Assembly: GCA_937884015.1 (NCBI GenBank)
Contig: CALGBV010000371.1
Coordinates: 1 to 5,826 of the forward strand
Source: an uncultured Bacteroidales bacterium
GTDB lineage: Bacteria > Bacteroidota > Bacteroidia > Bacteroidales > F082
Length of the DNA: 5,826 nt
Direction: 5' to 3'
Positions 1 to 5,425 of this stretch are shown one piece after another. Positions within the stretch are counted from its first letter, which is position 1; every line of letters begins with the position of its first letter. Made by a program: the position numbers and the translations under genes. The notes below the pieces were generated by a model. It had not been told where the DNA came from. It worked only from the letters and a program-made list of their open reading frames with translations, and did no database searches.

Positions 1-40
1 TGCGAGGCTACGAGGCTTCGAGGTTTTCGAGATTCTCGCT
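1..40. repeat. Degenerate 8-9 bp tandem repeat (CGAGGCTT-like)
   Basis: Four consecutive units begin with CGAG at 3, 11, 19 and 28 (CGAGGCTA, CGAGGCTT, CGAGGTTTT, CGAGATTCT), and a fifth is cut short at 37-40. Units decay from left to right, so the array probably extends beyond the left edge. It is non-coding and lies downstream of the minus-strand gene. The function is unknown; simple slippage-generated repeats are the plainest explanation. Confidence 0.7.
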
Positions 41-61
41 CATTGAACCTGTCGAAATGAG
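39..61 (+). repeat. Small REP-like hairpin, copy 1
   Basis: CTCATT (39-44) and AATGAG (56-61) form a perfect 6-bp inverted repeat around the 11-nt loop GAACCTGTCGA (45-55). A second element with a related loop lies in opposite orientation at 115-138. A conserved loop inside a short palindrome resembles dispersed extragenic palindromic repeats. From memory, CCTGTCGAA-type palindromes are frequent between genes in many bacterial genomes, but I could not run a search. Confidence 0.6.
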
Positions 62-114
62 ATTTGAACAATTTTGGGTGCCATTTTGAAACTTTTTAAA
101 TCATTGAGCCGTCC

Positions 115-138
115 GTCCCTTCGACAAGCTCAGGGAAC
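115..138 (-). repeat. Small REP-like hairpin, copy 2 (inverted)
   Basis: CCCT (117-120) pairs with AGGG (132-135), extended by GT (115-116) and AC (137-138) around one bulged A. The loop is again 11 nt (121-131). Read on the minus strand, this loop is GAGCTTGTCGA, identical at 9 of 11 positions to the copy-1 loop, while the stem sequence is different but still complementary. The element lies just past the 3' end of the minus-strand gene, where it could also shape the transcript end. No T-tract follows it, so I do not call it a terminator. Confidence 0.6.
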
Positions 139-179
139 TAAATCCTCCTAACTCCTAATTTCTCACTCCTAACTTCTTC
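138..179. repeat. 7-bp tandem repeat (CTCCTAA)
   Basis: Exact units CTCCTAA occur at 145-151, 152-158 and 166-172. Degenerate units fill the same 7-bp register at 138-144, 159-165 (TTTCTCA) and 173-179. The array sits between the inverted hairpin and the stop codon of the minus-strand gene and ends about 10 bp from that stop, so it would be transcribed as the start of the 3' UTR. No coding potential is seen. Confidence 0.75.
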
Positions 180-189
180 ACTTTCCATT

Positions 190-1059
190 TCATTTCAAAA
201 ACAAACCGATTTGTTCCGCCTTGATTTTTTTCGCAATAATGCGTTTTTCCCGGTCTAAAACATATATTAAAGGTGTGTTTTCGATGCAATAGGCGTCGGT
301 GGGGTCGAGGCCGCGGGAATGGAAGGCGCTCACATTGATGAAGCCGTTTTCAAAAGGCTGAAAGTCATAGTTCATGTCGACGGCGTAAACGCTCACATTC
401 TGATGCTCACGGCAGATGGTTTCAAGTGTCTGCGCTTCTCCGGCACACACGTCACATTCGTGGTCATAGAAGAAAAGGATTAAATAATCCGATTCAAGTG
501 ATTGTGTGTCAATGTATAATCCGTTTTTGTCGGGCAATGACAATGCTGGGGCTTCGTTGAAGAGCGCCAATCTTTTCAGATCGCCTGAATGTGCCTCAAT
601 AAAAAAGTAAGCGGCTTCGTTGAGCAAGGCATTATCGCGGTTTTTTAGAATGTATTCGTCTGCCAAATGTATAAATATCTCATCATGAGTCATATACACG
701 GGATGCTCATATTTGTTGAGCAGGTAAAGCAATGTGAAATCCTTGATGACTTTATTTTGTATCTTGGTCAAAAAACGGTCAATTTCAAGCTTGATGGAGT
801 CGGACAGAGGCGCCACCACTTTGTCGAAAAAGGCATCGATGCGATTGGCGTATGCCTGATTGCCATAAAGCAAACTGTCGTTCAATTGACAATTATCCCA
901 AAAATGATCTTTGTAATATTGATAAGATAAGTGCCTGTCATTCAATATGGAATCGGGTAGGACAGGGTCATTCAGCAAGCCTTGCGACTGGCAGCAAGCC
1001 CTTGCACCGAGGATTGAAAACAACAATATCAGGCAATATGTGACGACCGATTTACGCAT
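190..1059 (-). CDS. Periplasmic DUF5106 / thioredoxin-fold protein
   Basis: A 289-residue exported protein. Residues 1-21 form a signal peptide (MRK, then a hydrophobic core, ending in an ARA cleavage site before CC); the lipobox is poor, so a soluble periplasmic form is likelier than a lipoprotein. Residues about 42-165 resemble DUF5106, the helical domain found before thioredoxin folds in Bacteroidales. Residues about 168-289 look like a TlpA/AlkP-type thioredoxin domain: APALSLPD entry, strand LILFFYD, redox motif CDVC (202-205), and a TP cis-proline (262-263) before IYVLDREKRI. Expected role is thiol-disulfide chemistry in the periplasm; the substrate is unknown. The frame stays open upstream to 1236, but the start at 1059 is preferred because it begins the signal peptide and avoids overlap with the divergent gene. 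A promoter-like box precedes it at 1069-1076. Confidence 0.88.
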   Translation of the reverse strand: MRKSVVTYCLILLFSILGARACCQSQGLLNDPVLPDSILNDRHLSYQYYKDHFWDNCQLNDSLLYGNQAYANRIDAFFDKVVAPLSDSIKLEIDRFLTKIQNKVIKDFTLLYLLNKYEHPVYMTHDEIFIHLADEYILKNRDNALLNEAAYFFIEAHSGDLKRLALFNEAPALSLPDKNGLYIDTQSLESDYLILFFYDHECDVCAGEAQTLETICREHQNVSVYAVDMNYDFQPFENGFINVSAFHSRGLDPTDAYCIENTPLIYVLDREKRIIAKKIKAEQIGLFLK

Positions 1060-1068
1060 AATCAGCCG

Positions 1069-1076
1069 CGAAGATA
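1069..1076 (-). promoter_or_regulatory. Candidate -7 box for the thioredoxin-like gene
   Basis: The minus strand reads TATCTTCG, one mismatch from the Bacteroidota -7 consensus TAnnTTTG, followed by CGG as in two other candidates in this window. It ends 9 bp before the start codon at 1059, implying a very short leader. No TTTG or TTG is visible at the expected -33 position, so the call rests on one element. Confidence 0.4.
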
Positions 1077-1086
1077 CAATTTTTTG

Positions 1087-1094
1087 TAGATTTG
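1087..1094 (+). promoter_or_regulatory. Candidate -7 box for the TPR-HTH gene
   Basis: TAGATTTG matches the Bacteroidota -7 consensus TAnnTTTG exactly and is followed by CGGG. The ATG at 1110 lies 15 bp past its end, which predicts a leader of roughly 10 nt. No clear -33 TTTG is present. It lies only 10 bp from the opposing box at 1069-1076, so the two divergent promoters would overlap. Confidence 0.5.
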
Positions 1095-1109
1095 CGGGTT
1101 GTTTAGGAA

Positions 1110-2717
1110 ATGAGAAAAACGGTTTTACATATTTTGGCACTCTTGCTGCTGTTTTCAGGCTGTCATTCGCGTCGCGAAGCGAAGTGTGTTTTGCTTCAGG
1201 CGGAATCGGTGGTGGATAATGCTCCTGATTCGGCATTGGCGTTGCTTGAGTCTGTCGGTCATCCGGAAGACCGTTTCGGCAAAGCGGATTTCATGCAGTT
1301 TGAAGTCATTCTTGTAAAGTCTAAATACAAGTGTTACAAGCCAATATATGCTGACACTTTAATCTTTGATTCATATCATTTTTTCCTTGACGAAAAGGAT
1401 TTCGCCAAGGCATCGCAGGCCGCGCTTTACGGTGGTTGCGTCAATGTGGAACGAAACCATTTCGATGCGGCCATGGAATGTTTTATGAATGCTGATTTTT
1501 ATGCCGAAAAAGTTTCCGATTCTTCTTGCCGCGCTTTTGCCCAATATTATATAGGTGATTTGTTGAATCAGCAAGGTGATGAAAATCAAGCCATTGATGC
1601 GTATCGTCAGGCGGAAAGGCTTTATGGAATCGACTATAGCCGCAAGTCACGTTGCCTCAATGCGATGGCGATGATGTTTCTGGTTTTGGGTGAAACGGAT
1701 TCTGCCTTCTATTATTTGGATTCGGCTATGGAAATGGCCGAGACGAAAGGCTGTCAAAACATGAAATCTGCTTTGTTGAACAATTATTCGGTTGCCTATC
1801 AGCAAATTGACGATTTCGGCAATGCGGAAAGATGTCTGAAACAAGCCATAAATGAAGTCGATGCGTCGCAACGGCCTATTGCTTATCTTAATTTGGCGAA
1901 AGTGTATCAACGAAGCGGTCAAAGCGATTCACTGAAAGTTTATAAACAATTGCTTTTGAATGGTTTGGACAACCTTACTTCAAGTCAGGAAACAAGGGCG
2001 GCAATCTATGCTTTCCTGTCGAGTGCGGCAGCTTCGGAAGGCGATTTTGAAAGTGCCTATCAATATGAATTGCAGCACGGAAAGGTCACGCTTGACATTA
2101 TGGAGGAAAGGGAGCGCAGTTCGGTTTACGATATCCAGCAGAAATATGATTTCGAGGCGCAGCAAAACAGGCACAACCTTGAAATGTTGCGTCGTTTGCG
2201 GGTCATCATAGTGCTTGTAATTGTGCTTTTGGCCGCCATGATTGCCGTTGCGGTTTTGGTTGGAATCGCATTGAAACGCAAGCGCATAGAAGCGGAATTG
2301 AACGGCAAATTGCTAGAATTGAAGCGCCGGAATGAGGAACAGCAGAAACAACAGCATTTGCGCGACAGCCAGTTTGCATCGTTGGAAAAGGATGAGTTGC
2401 TTCAGAAACTGAATGTCGCCATTCAGATGCTTTCGCTGTCAAACAACAAGTCAAATCCTATGCTTTTCAAGGATCTGGAGGCAAAGGTGTATGAAGGAAC
2501 AGCGCCTTGGGAATACATTGAAATGGTTTTCAATCGGCTGAATCCTGGCTGGACGGAGAACATCCGCAAGCAATATCCCGATTTGTCGGAGGTGGAATTC
2601 AAGTATTGCCTTTTGTCGCATTTCAGCCTTTCGCGGCAGGAATTTGCCAACGCGATGGGGTGCAGCGTGTATTATATCGACAAAATCAGGGCGAATCTGA
2701 ACAAGGATTTGCACTGA
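1110..2717 (+). CDS. Lipoprotein-signal TPR / transmembrane / LuxR-like HTH regulator
   Basis: A 535-residue protein. Residues 1-18 form a lipoprotein signal ending in the lipobox FSGC (Cys18). Residues about 30-330 are helical repeats; clear TPR-like units lie near 142-175 (YYIGDLLNQQGDENQAIDAY), 181-214 and 219-252, weaker ones on either side. One transmembrane helix spans about 364-388, flanked by RRLR and KRKR. A charged coiled coil follows (about 389-440). The C-terminus (490-535) reads LSEVEFKYCLLSHFSLSRQEFANAM and on to DKIRANLNKDL, the layout of a GerE/LuxR-like helix-turn-helix. This architecture occurs in Bacteroidales membrane-bound regulators without a kinase domain: TPR sensor in the periplasm, HTH in the cytoplasm. 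Ligand and target genes are unknown. It is divergent from the thioredoxin-like gene and upstream of the lipoprotein genes, which are possible targets. Confidence 0.88.
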   Translation: MRKTVLHILALLLLFSGCHSRREAKCVLLQAESVVDNAPDSALALLESVGHPEDRFGKADFMQFEVILVKSKYKCYKPIYADTLIFDSYHFFLDEKDFAKASQAALYGGCVNVERNHFDAAMECFMNADFYAEKVSDSSCRAFAQYYIGDLLNQQGDENQAIDAYRQAERLYGIDYSRKSRCLNAMAMMFLVLGETDSAFYYLDSAMEMAETKGCQNMKSALLNNYSVAYQQIDDFGNAERCLKQAINEVDASQRPIAYLNLAKVYQRSGQSDSLKVYKQLLLNGLDNLTSSQETRAAIYAFLSSAAASEGDFESAYQYELQHGKVTLDIMEERERSSVYDIQQKYDFEAQQNRHNLEMLRRLRVIIVLVIVLLAAMIAVAVLVGIALKRKRIEAELNGKLLELKRRNEEQQKQQHLRDSQFASLEKDELLQKLNVAIQMLSLSNNKSNPMLFKDLEAKVYEGTAPWEYIEMVFNRLNPGWTENIRKQYPDLSEVEFKYCLLSHFSLSRQEFANAMGCSVYYIDKIRANLNKDLH

Positions 2718-2783
2718 AAAAGTTTGTACAAGATTTGTTTAAATCATTGATTTTCAAATCATATTTTGAGAAAAAGTTTGTAC
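2716..2783. repeat. 14-bp direct repeat, two copies
   Basis: GAAAAAGTTTGTAC occurs exactly at 2716-2729 and again at 2770-2783, offset by 54 bp. The first copy overlaps the stop codon of the TPR-HTH gene; the second ends 38 bp before the -7 box of the next gene. Possible reading: protein-binding sites controlling the lipoprotein gene. A local duplication is also possible. Confidence 0.6.
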
Positions 2784-2804
2784 TGACTTAGCAAACTGCT
2801 TTTT
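2771..2804 (+). terminator. Possible weak intrinsic terminator or operator palindrome
   Basis: AGTTTG (2775-2780) and CAAACT (2792-2797) are a perfect inverted repeat around 11 nt. The stem can extend by A-T pairs (AAAA at 2771-2774 with TTTT at 2800-2803) past a two-base GC bulge, giving an A-tract, stem and T-tract 3' of the TPR-HTH gene. The stem has few G-C pairs, so it would be weak. The same palindrome could instead be a regulator site upstream of the next promoter. Confidence 0.35.
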
Positions 2805-2820
2805 CTTCGGTTTTGTGCCG

Positions 2821-2828
2821 TATTTTTG
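2821..2828 (+). promoter_or_regulatory. Candidate -7 box for the DUF3244-type lipoprotein gene
   Basis: TATTTTTG matches TAnnTTTG exactly and ends 16 bp before the ATG at 2845. It is flanked by the inverted arms TGCCG (2816-2820) and CGGCA (2829-2833), so the box occupies the loop of a perfect 5-bp palindrome. No good -33 TTTG stands at the usual spacing. It could serve the lipoprotein and barrel genes as far as 5183, which are separated by only short gaps or overlaps. Confidence 0.55.
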
Positions 2829-2844
2829 CGGCAAATAAATTCAA

Positions 2845-3273
2845 ATGCGTATGACACGAAAAATCCATTATCTGTTGGCCATCGTTTTTGTGGCTTTTTT
2901 GGCAACTTCCTGTAAGAAGGATAACGGAAACGACTATCCGAATGAAACGAAAATCGACATCAAAGGCTCGTTGATGAAACCCGACCAACGTACCGAGGAT
3001 GTGACCGCCGGCCTTAACGAAAGAACGCTTTATGTGCGCTTCTTTAAGGATTATGACGAAACCGAGGTCTCAATCTTGAGTTTGAATGGCGAGAAGCTTT
3101 TTGGCGTTACGACCATTCCGCAGCGCAAGTCGGAAGTGCAGGTTTATCTTGGCAACCAGTTGGCAGGCACCTACAATCTTCGCATCGAAAACAATGAAGG
3201 CTTCCTTGAAGGGGAGTTTGAAATCGATTCTTTAGGTACGCCACGCCGTTGGAATAAAAACTTGGTGAAGTAG
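2845..3273 (+). CDS. DUF3244-type lipoprotein
   Basis: A 142-residue lipoprotein. The signal peptide ends in LATSC, with Cys23 as the lipidated residue. The following KKD partly resembles the charged export signal that sends Bacteroidota lipoproteins to the cell surface, so surface display is possible but unproven. Residues about 36-128 match the DUF3244 pattern, a small beta-sandwich: TLYVRFFKDY, then EVSILSLNGEKLF, then LAGTYNLRIENNEGFLEGEFEID. The C-terminal tail (129-142) is basic. The family has no established function; its fold resembles secretion-tail and carbohydrate-binding modules. A second ATG at 2851 also gives a good signal peptide, so the start could be two codons later. It is likely first in a transcription unit using the box at 2821. 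Confidence 0.82.
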   Translation: MRMTRKIHYLLAIVFVAFLATSCKKDNGNDYPNETKIDIKGSLMKPDQRTEDVTAGLNERTLYVRFFKDYDETEVSILSLNGEKLFGVTTIPQRKSEVQVYLGNQLAGTYNLRIENNEGFLEGEFEIDSLGTPRRWNKNLVK

Positions 3274-3316
3274 TCCTTGCTATTTGTTAAATTGTTGAAT
3301 TTTAAATTTTTAAATC

Positions 3317-3970
3317 ATGAGAAAGCAACCACTATTTCTTCTCCTTGCCGTGCTATCCCTCTTGGCGTCTTGCGGACACAAGGAAATCACGGTAATCAAA
3401 TTGGAGCCTTTGGAGGAAAAATATCGTGAATCAGTGCCTTACCAGGATGGCGAAAAATTCTGTTTGCAGCACGAAACCGACAAAACCTTGATTGAGTTTA
3501 TGGTTTGGCGCAGCTTGCGGATCACCAATGAATATGATGGCGATAGTTATTATCGTTTTTCTCCGGCCCCCGCATATTGCTGGGACAATTTTCAGGAGGA
3601 CATTACAAAGTGCCGCACCAATTATCCGCTGTTCAATTTCGAGTTTCGGATGAGCAATCAATATAAAATGGACGAGGCTTTAGAACCGGAGGTTGATAAC
3701 ACATACGCCAAGCGAATGTCAATCAGTGTTGGAGATGATTTCTATGCCGGTTTGCCTTTCAAAGGCGTAACCTTTGACGATTATGTCATGCTTGATTCAC
3801 TGCAGGTCAATGGGCGCACCTATTATGATGTGTTCCAGTTGGATAACCAGAGTTATGGTGAATATGGTGAGCTGCATGAAGGCATCCAAGTCCTATATTA
3901 CAATTATGAAAACGGCATCATCGGTGTCGAAATGTCGAACGGAGAAAAATTCATGCGCTATGAAGAATAA
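3317..3970 (+). CDS. Unrecognised lipoprotein (paralogue A)
   Basis: A 217-residue protein I cannot assign to a named family. The signal peptide ends in LLASC, making Cys19 the lipid site; the following GHKE lacks an acidic surface-export motif. The mature part is rich in aromatic and acidic residues and looks mostly beta. Near the C-terminus DSLQVNGRTYYDV (160-172) is followed after about 20 residues by YYNYENGIIGVEMSNGEKF (194-212), a pattern seen in many Bacteroidota lipoproteins of the form 'folding-strand, living Tyr-Tyr, G-I-V-x-x-E'. The next gene has the same spacing, suggesting paralogy. The gene starts 43 bp after the DUF3244 gene, behind an A/T-rich leader (AAATTTTTAAATC) with no Shine-Dalgarno, and its last 11 bp overlap the next gene. 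Probably co-transcribed with both neighbours. Confidence 0.85.
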   Translation: MRKQPLFLLLAVLSLLASCGHKEITVIKLEPLEEKYRESVPYQDGEKFCLQHETDKTLIEFMVWRSLRITNEYDGDSYYRFSPAPAYCWDNFQEDITKCRTNYPLFNFEFRMSNQYKMDEALEPEVDNTYAKRMSISVGDDFYAGLPFKGVTFDDYVMLDSLQVNGRTYYDVFQLDNQSYGEYGELHEGIQVLYYNYENGIIGVEMSNGEKFMRYEE

Positions 3971-4586
3971 GGTCTTGTATTTTACGATGTTGTTGCTTTT
4001 GTTTGCATCTTGTAGGAAGTCAACACAGGAAATCCTTGTCAGTGAGGATTTGAAGGAATGGTTTGTCAGTAACGAAAACCGCCATTTCGCGGTCAGCGAT
4101 GAAAACGGCATACATCAGGATTTTCAATTCGACGATGTGTCAAGTGATTTCATTGAGCAGTCCTCAAGTTTCTTTGGGATAGCTTATGAATTCACGCAAC
4201 ATGAGGAAAGCAACCAAAACGGAAATGGCTTTTTTGAAGACAGCAACTGCCTTTTGCATTTTACAGCCTACAGCGAAGCCACACATGTGTTCTTCGAGTT
4301 TTACGGTGCGCAATTCAGTTTCAATTACAACGAAAGCAGCGGCATAGAAGGCACCATGAAATGCAGTGACGGTTATGGCGATGCATTATATGGTTACACA
4401 ATTGAAAGGCTTGACAGCTACGAAGTTGACGACAAAACCTACCGCGATGTGATTCACATCAAGGTCGTTGATCCTGATTGCCTCATCCGCCCGACTTTCC
4501 CGACCGAAATCTATTACGCAAAGCACTACGGACCAATCCGTTACCAACTGGCACGCCAGCATTGGCTACATCGTGTGGCGGAATAA
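3960..4586 (+). CDS. Unrecognised lipoprotein (paralogue B)
   Basis: A 208-residue protein of no recognised family. The start at 3960 gives a clean lipoprotein signal (MKNKVLYF, hydrophobic core, FASC with Cys18); the frame is open back to 3774, but that extension is the upstream gene read out of frame. The start lies 11 bp inside the end of paralogue A, so translation is probably coupled. The mature part is acidic, with many Ser, Phe and Tyr and a likely beta fold. DSYEVDDKTYRDV (152-164) and YYAKHYGPIRYQLARQHWL (185-203) line up with 160-172 and 194-212 of paralogue A at nearly equal spacing (33 against 34 residues). The usual G-I-V segment reads GPIRY here. Function unknown; probably anchored in the outer or inner membrane. 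Confidence 0.83.
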   Translation: MKNKVLYFTMLLLLFASCRKSTQEILVSEDLKEWFVSNENRHFAVSDENGIHQDFQFDDVSSDFIEQSSSFFGIAYEFTQHEESNQNGNGFFEDSNCLLHFTAYSEATHVFFEFYGAQFSFNYNESSGIEGTMKCSDGYGDALYGYTIERLDSYEVDDKTYRDVIHIKVVDPDCLIRPTFPTEIYYAKHYGPIRYQLARQHWLHRVAE

Positions 4587-4619
4587 ATCTTTAAATCTTA
4601 AATCCATAAATCTTTAATC
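4585..4619. repeat. Periodic AAATCTT leader repeat
   Basis: AAATC occurs at 4585, 4593, 4600 and 4608, and AATC at 4616, giving a 7-8 bp period from the stop codon of paralogue B to the ATG at 4620. The whole 33-bp gap is this repeat. It supplies an unstructured A/T-rich leader for the barrel gene; a regulatory role is not shown. Confidence 0.6.
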
Positions 4620-5183
4620 ATGAGAAAATTGCTGCTTTCGTTTTGCCTCATGGCATTTGCCTTCTCGCTGAATGCACAGGAGTTACAAAATCGCAAAGGC
4701 GAATTCGGGCTGAAACTTGGCGGCTCGGCTGCCATTTATCGGTTGCAGACATATAACATTTCTGTAATTCCTTATTATCAGATAACTCCGAAATTGAATG
4801 CCGGATTGGGAATGAACTTTATGTATTCCAATCATTTAGGTGAGGATCATGGCGAACACTGTTCTGTGCCGCTATATGCTGATGTGAAATATGTTTTCCT
4901 GAAAGAGTCAGTCGCGCCGTTTGCGGAGGCGCAGTTTGGCTTGAATGTCGGCCTGACTATGGCTAAGGATTCATATTATGCCAATTATGCCGGTCATTTT
5001 GGCACATTCCAATTGGGTGTTTCAATTCGTCGTTCCGACATCAGCCTTGGCATTATGGCATACGATTATTCAAAGCATGGCGAATCCGCTGTCGTGGGTA
5101 TTGGTGTCGAATACAGTCTGTTTTTGAGGTATGCTTATAATTTCAGGCTGAGCGACAAATATGTCACGGCGGCTATGCGTTAA
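4620..5183 (+). CDS. Outer membrane beta-barrel protein (complete)
   Basis: A 187-residue protein with a signal peptidase I signal: MRKLLLSFCLMA, hydrophobic core, cleavage after NA before QE (about residue 19). The mature chain alternates hydrophobic and polar residues with many Gly and Tyr, as in small eight-stranded outer membrane barrels: FGLKLGGSAAIY, LNAGLGMNFMYS, VPLYADVKYVF, VAPFAEAQFGLNVG, FQLGVSIRR, ISLGIMAYDY, FLRYAYNF. This is the OmpW/OMP_b-brl type of fold in general terms; no specific family is claimed. The last strand-like segment ends near Phe175-Leu177 and is followed by ten polar residues, whereas barrels commonly end at an aromatic residue. It begins 33 bp after paralogue B, so is probably co-transcribed, and is a paralogue of the partial gene at 5426. 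Confidence 0.87.
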   Translation: MRKLLLSFCLMAFAFSLNAQELQNRKGEFGLKLGGSAAIYRLQTYNISVIPYYQITPKLNAGLGMNFMYSNHLGEDHGEHCSVPLYADVKYVFLKESVAPFAEAQFGLNVGLTMAKDSYYANYAGHFGTFQLGVSIRRSDISLGIMAYDYSKHGESAVVGIGVEYSLFLRYAYNFRLSDKYVTAAMR

Positions 5184-5425
5184 ATGAGTTGAAAGTTCAC
5201 AATGGTCCAGAATTGAAAAAAATAAACTGTAACGGAAATATTTGTATTTTTGCTTTATTAAACGCAAATCATCGTAAATGAAAAGAAAACTTTAATTGTC
5301 TATATATCAGTTTGATTTATGGGAATTCATGTTTAATTTGTGAAAATTAGTGTTTATAAAAAACGACATTGATATGTTTTAGAATTGTCTCAACTTATTA
5401 TAAATAACCTTAATTCAATTAACCT
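5184..5425. other. AT-rich 242-bp intergenic region between the barrel genes
   Basis: The longest non-coding gap in the window. It holds a candidate -7 box (5245-5252), a five-codon reading frame at 5278-5295 (MKRKL then TAA) and otherwise AT-rich sequence with no credible longer gene on either strand. No convincing terminator hairpin follows the stop codon at 5183. The gap suggests that the second barrel gene has its own promoter. Confidence 0.6.
5245..5252 (+). promoter_or_regulatory. Candidate -7 box upstream of the second barrel gene
   Basis: TATTTTTG matches TAnnTTTG exactly and is followed by C. It lies 173 bp before the ATG at 5426, which would leave a long leader. The nearest upstream TTG (5213-5215) is too far for a normal -33 element, so this is a one-element match in AT-rich DNA. 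Confidence 0.35.

Noticed and set aside
1..180. CRISPR array or attachment site in the repeat-rich left end
   Set aside because: Units are 7-8 bp tandem repeats with no spacers, and there is no tRNA or integrase gene nearby.
667..1219. Plus-strand frames at 667-930, 852-1043 and 947-1219
   Set aside because: They lie antisense to the thioredoxin-like gene (or across its start), lack domain-like sequence, and have no suitable promoter or leader.
1060..1236. 59-residue N-terminal extension of the thioredoxin-like gene
   Set aside because: It would overlap the start of the divergent regulator gene antisense, is proline- and charge-rich, and would bury the signal peptide that begins at 1059.
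1506..1516. GAAAAAGTTT inside the regulator gene as a third copy of the 14-bp repeat
   Set aside because: Only ten bases match and the site is coding sequence (Glu-Lys-Val); chance is sufficient.
2748..2761. Hairpin TGATTT-TC-AAATCA as a terminator
   Set aside because: A two-base loop cannot close, the stem is AT-only at its core, and no T-tract follows.
2423..2791. Frames on both strands over the HTH region and the following gap
   Set aside because: All overlap the convincing HTH domain of the regulator in other frames and show no recognisable protein features.
3774..3959. 62-residue N-terminal extension of lipoprotein paralogue B
   Set aside because: It is paralogue A read in another frame, rich in Met and Cys, and hides the lipoprotein signal that starts at 3960.
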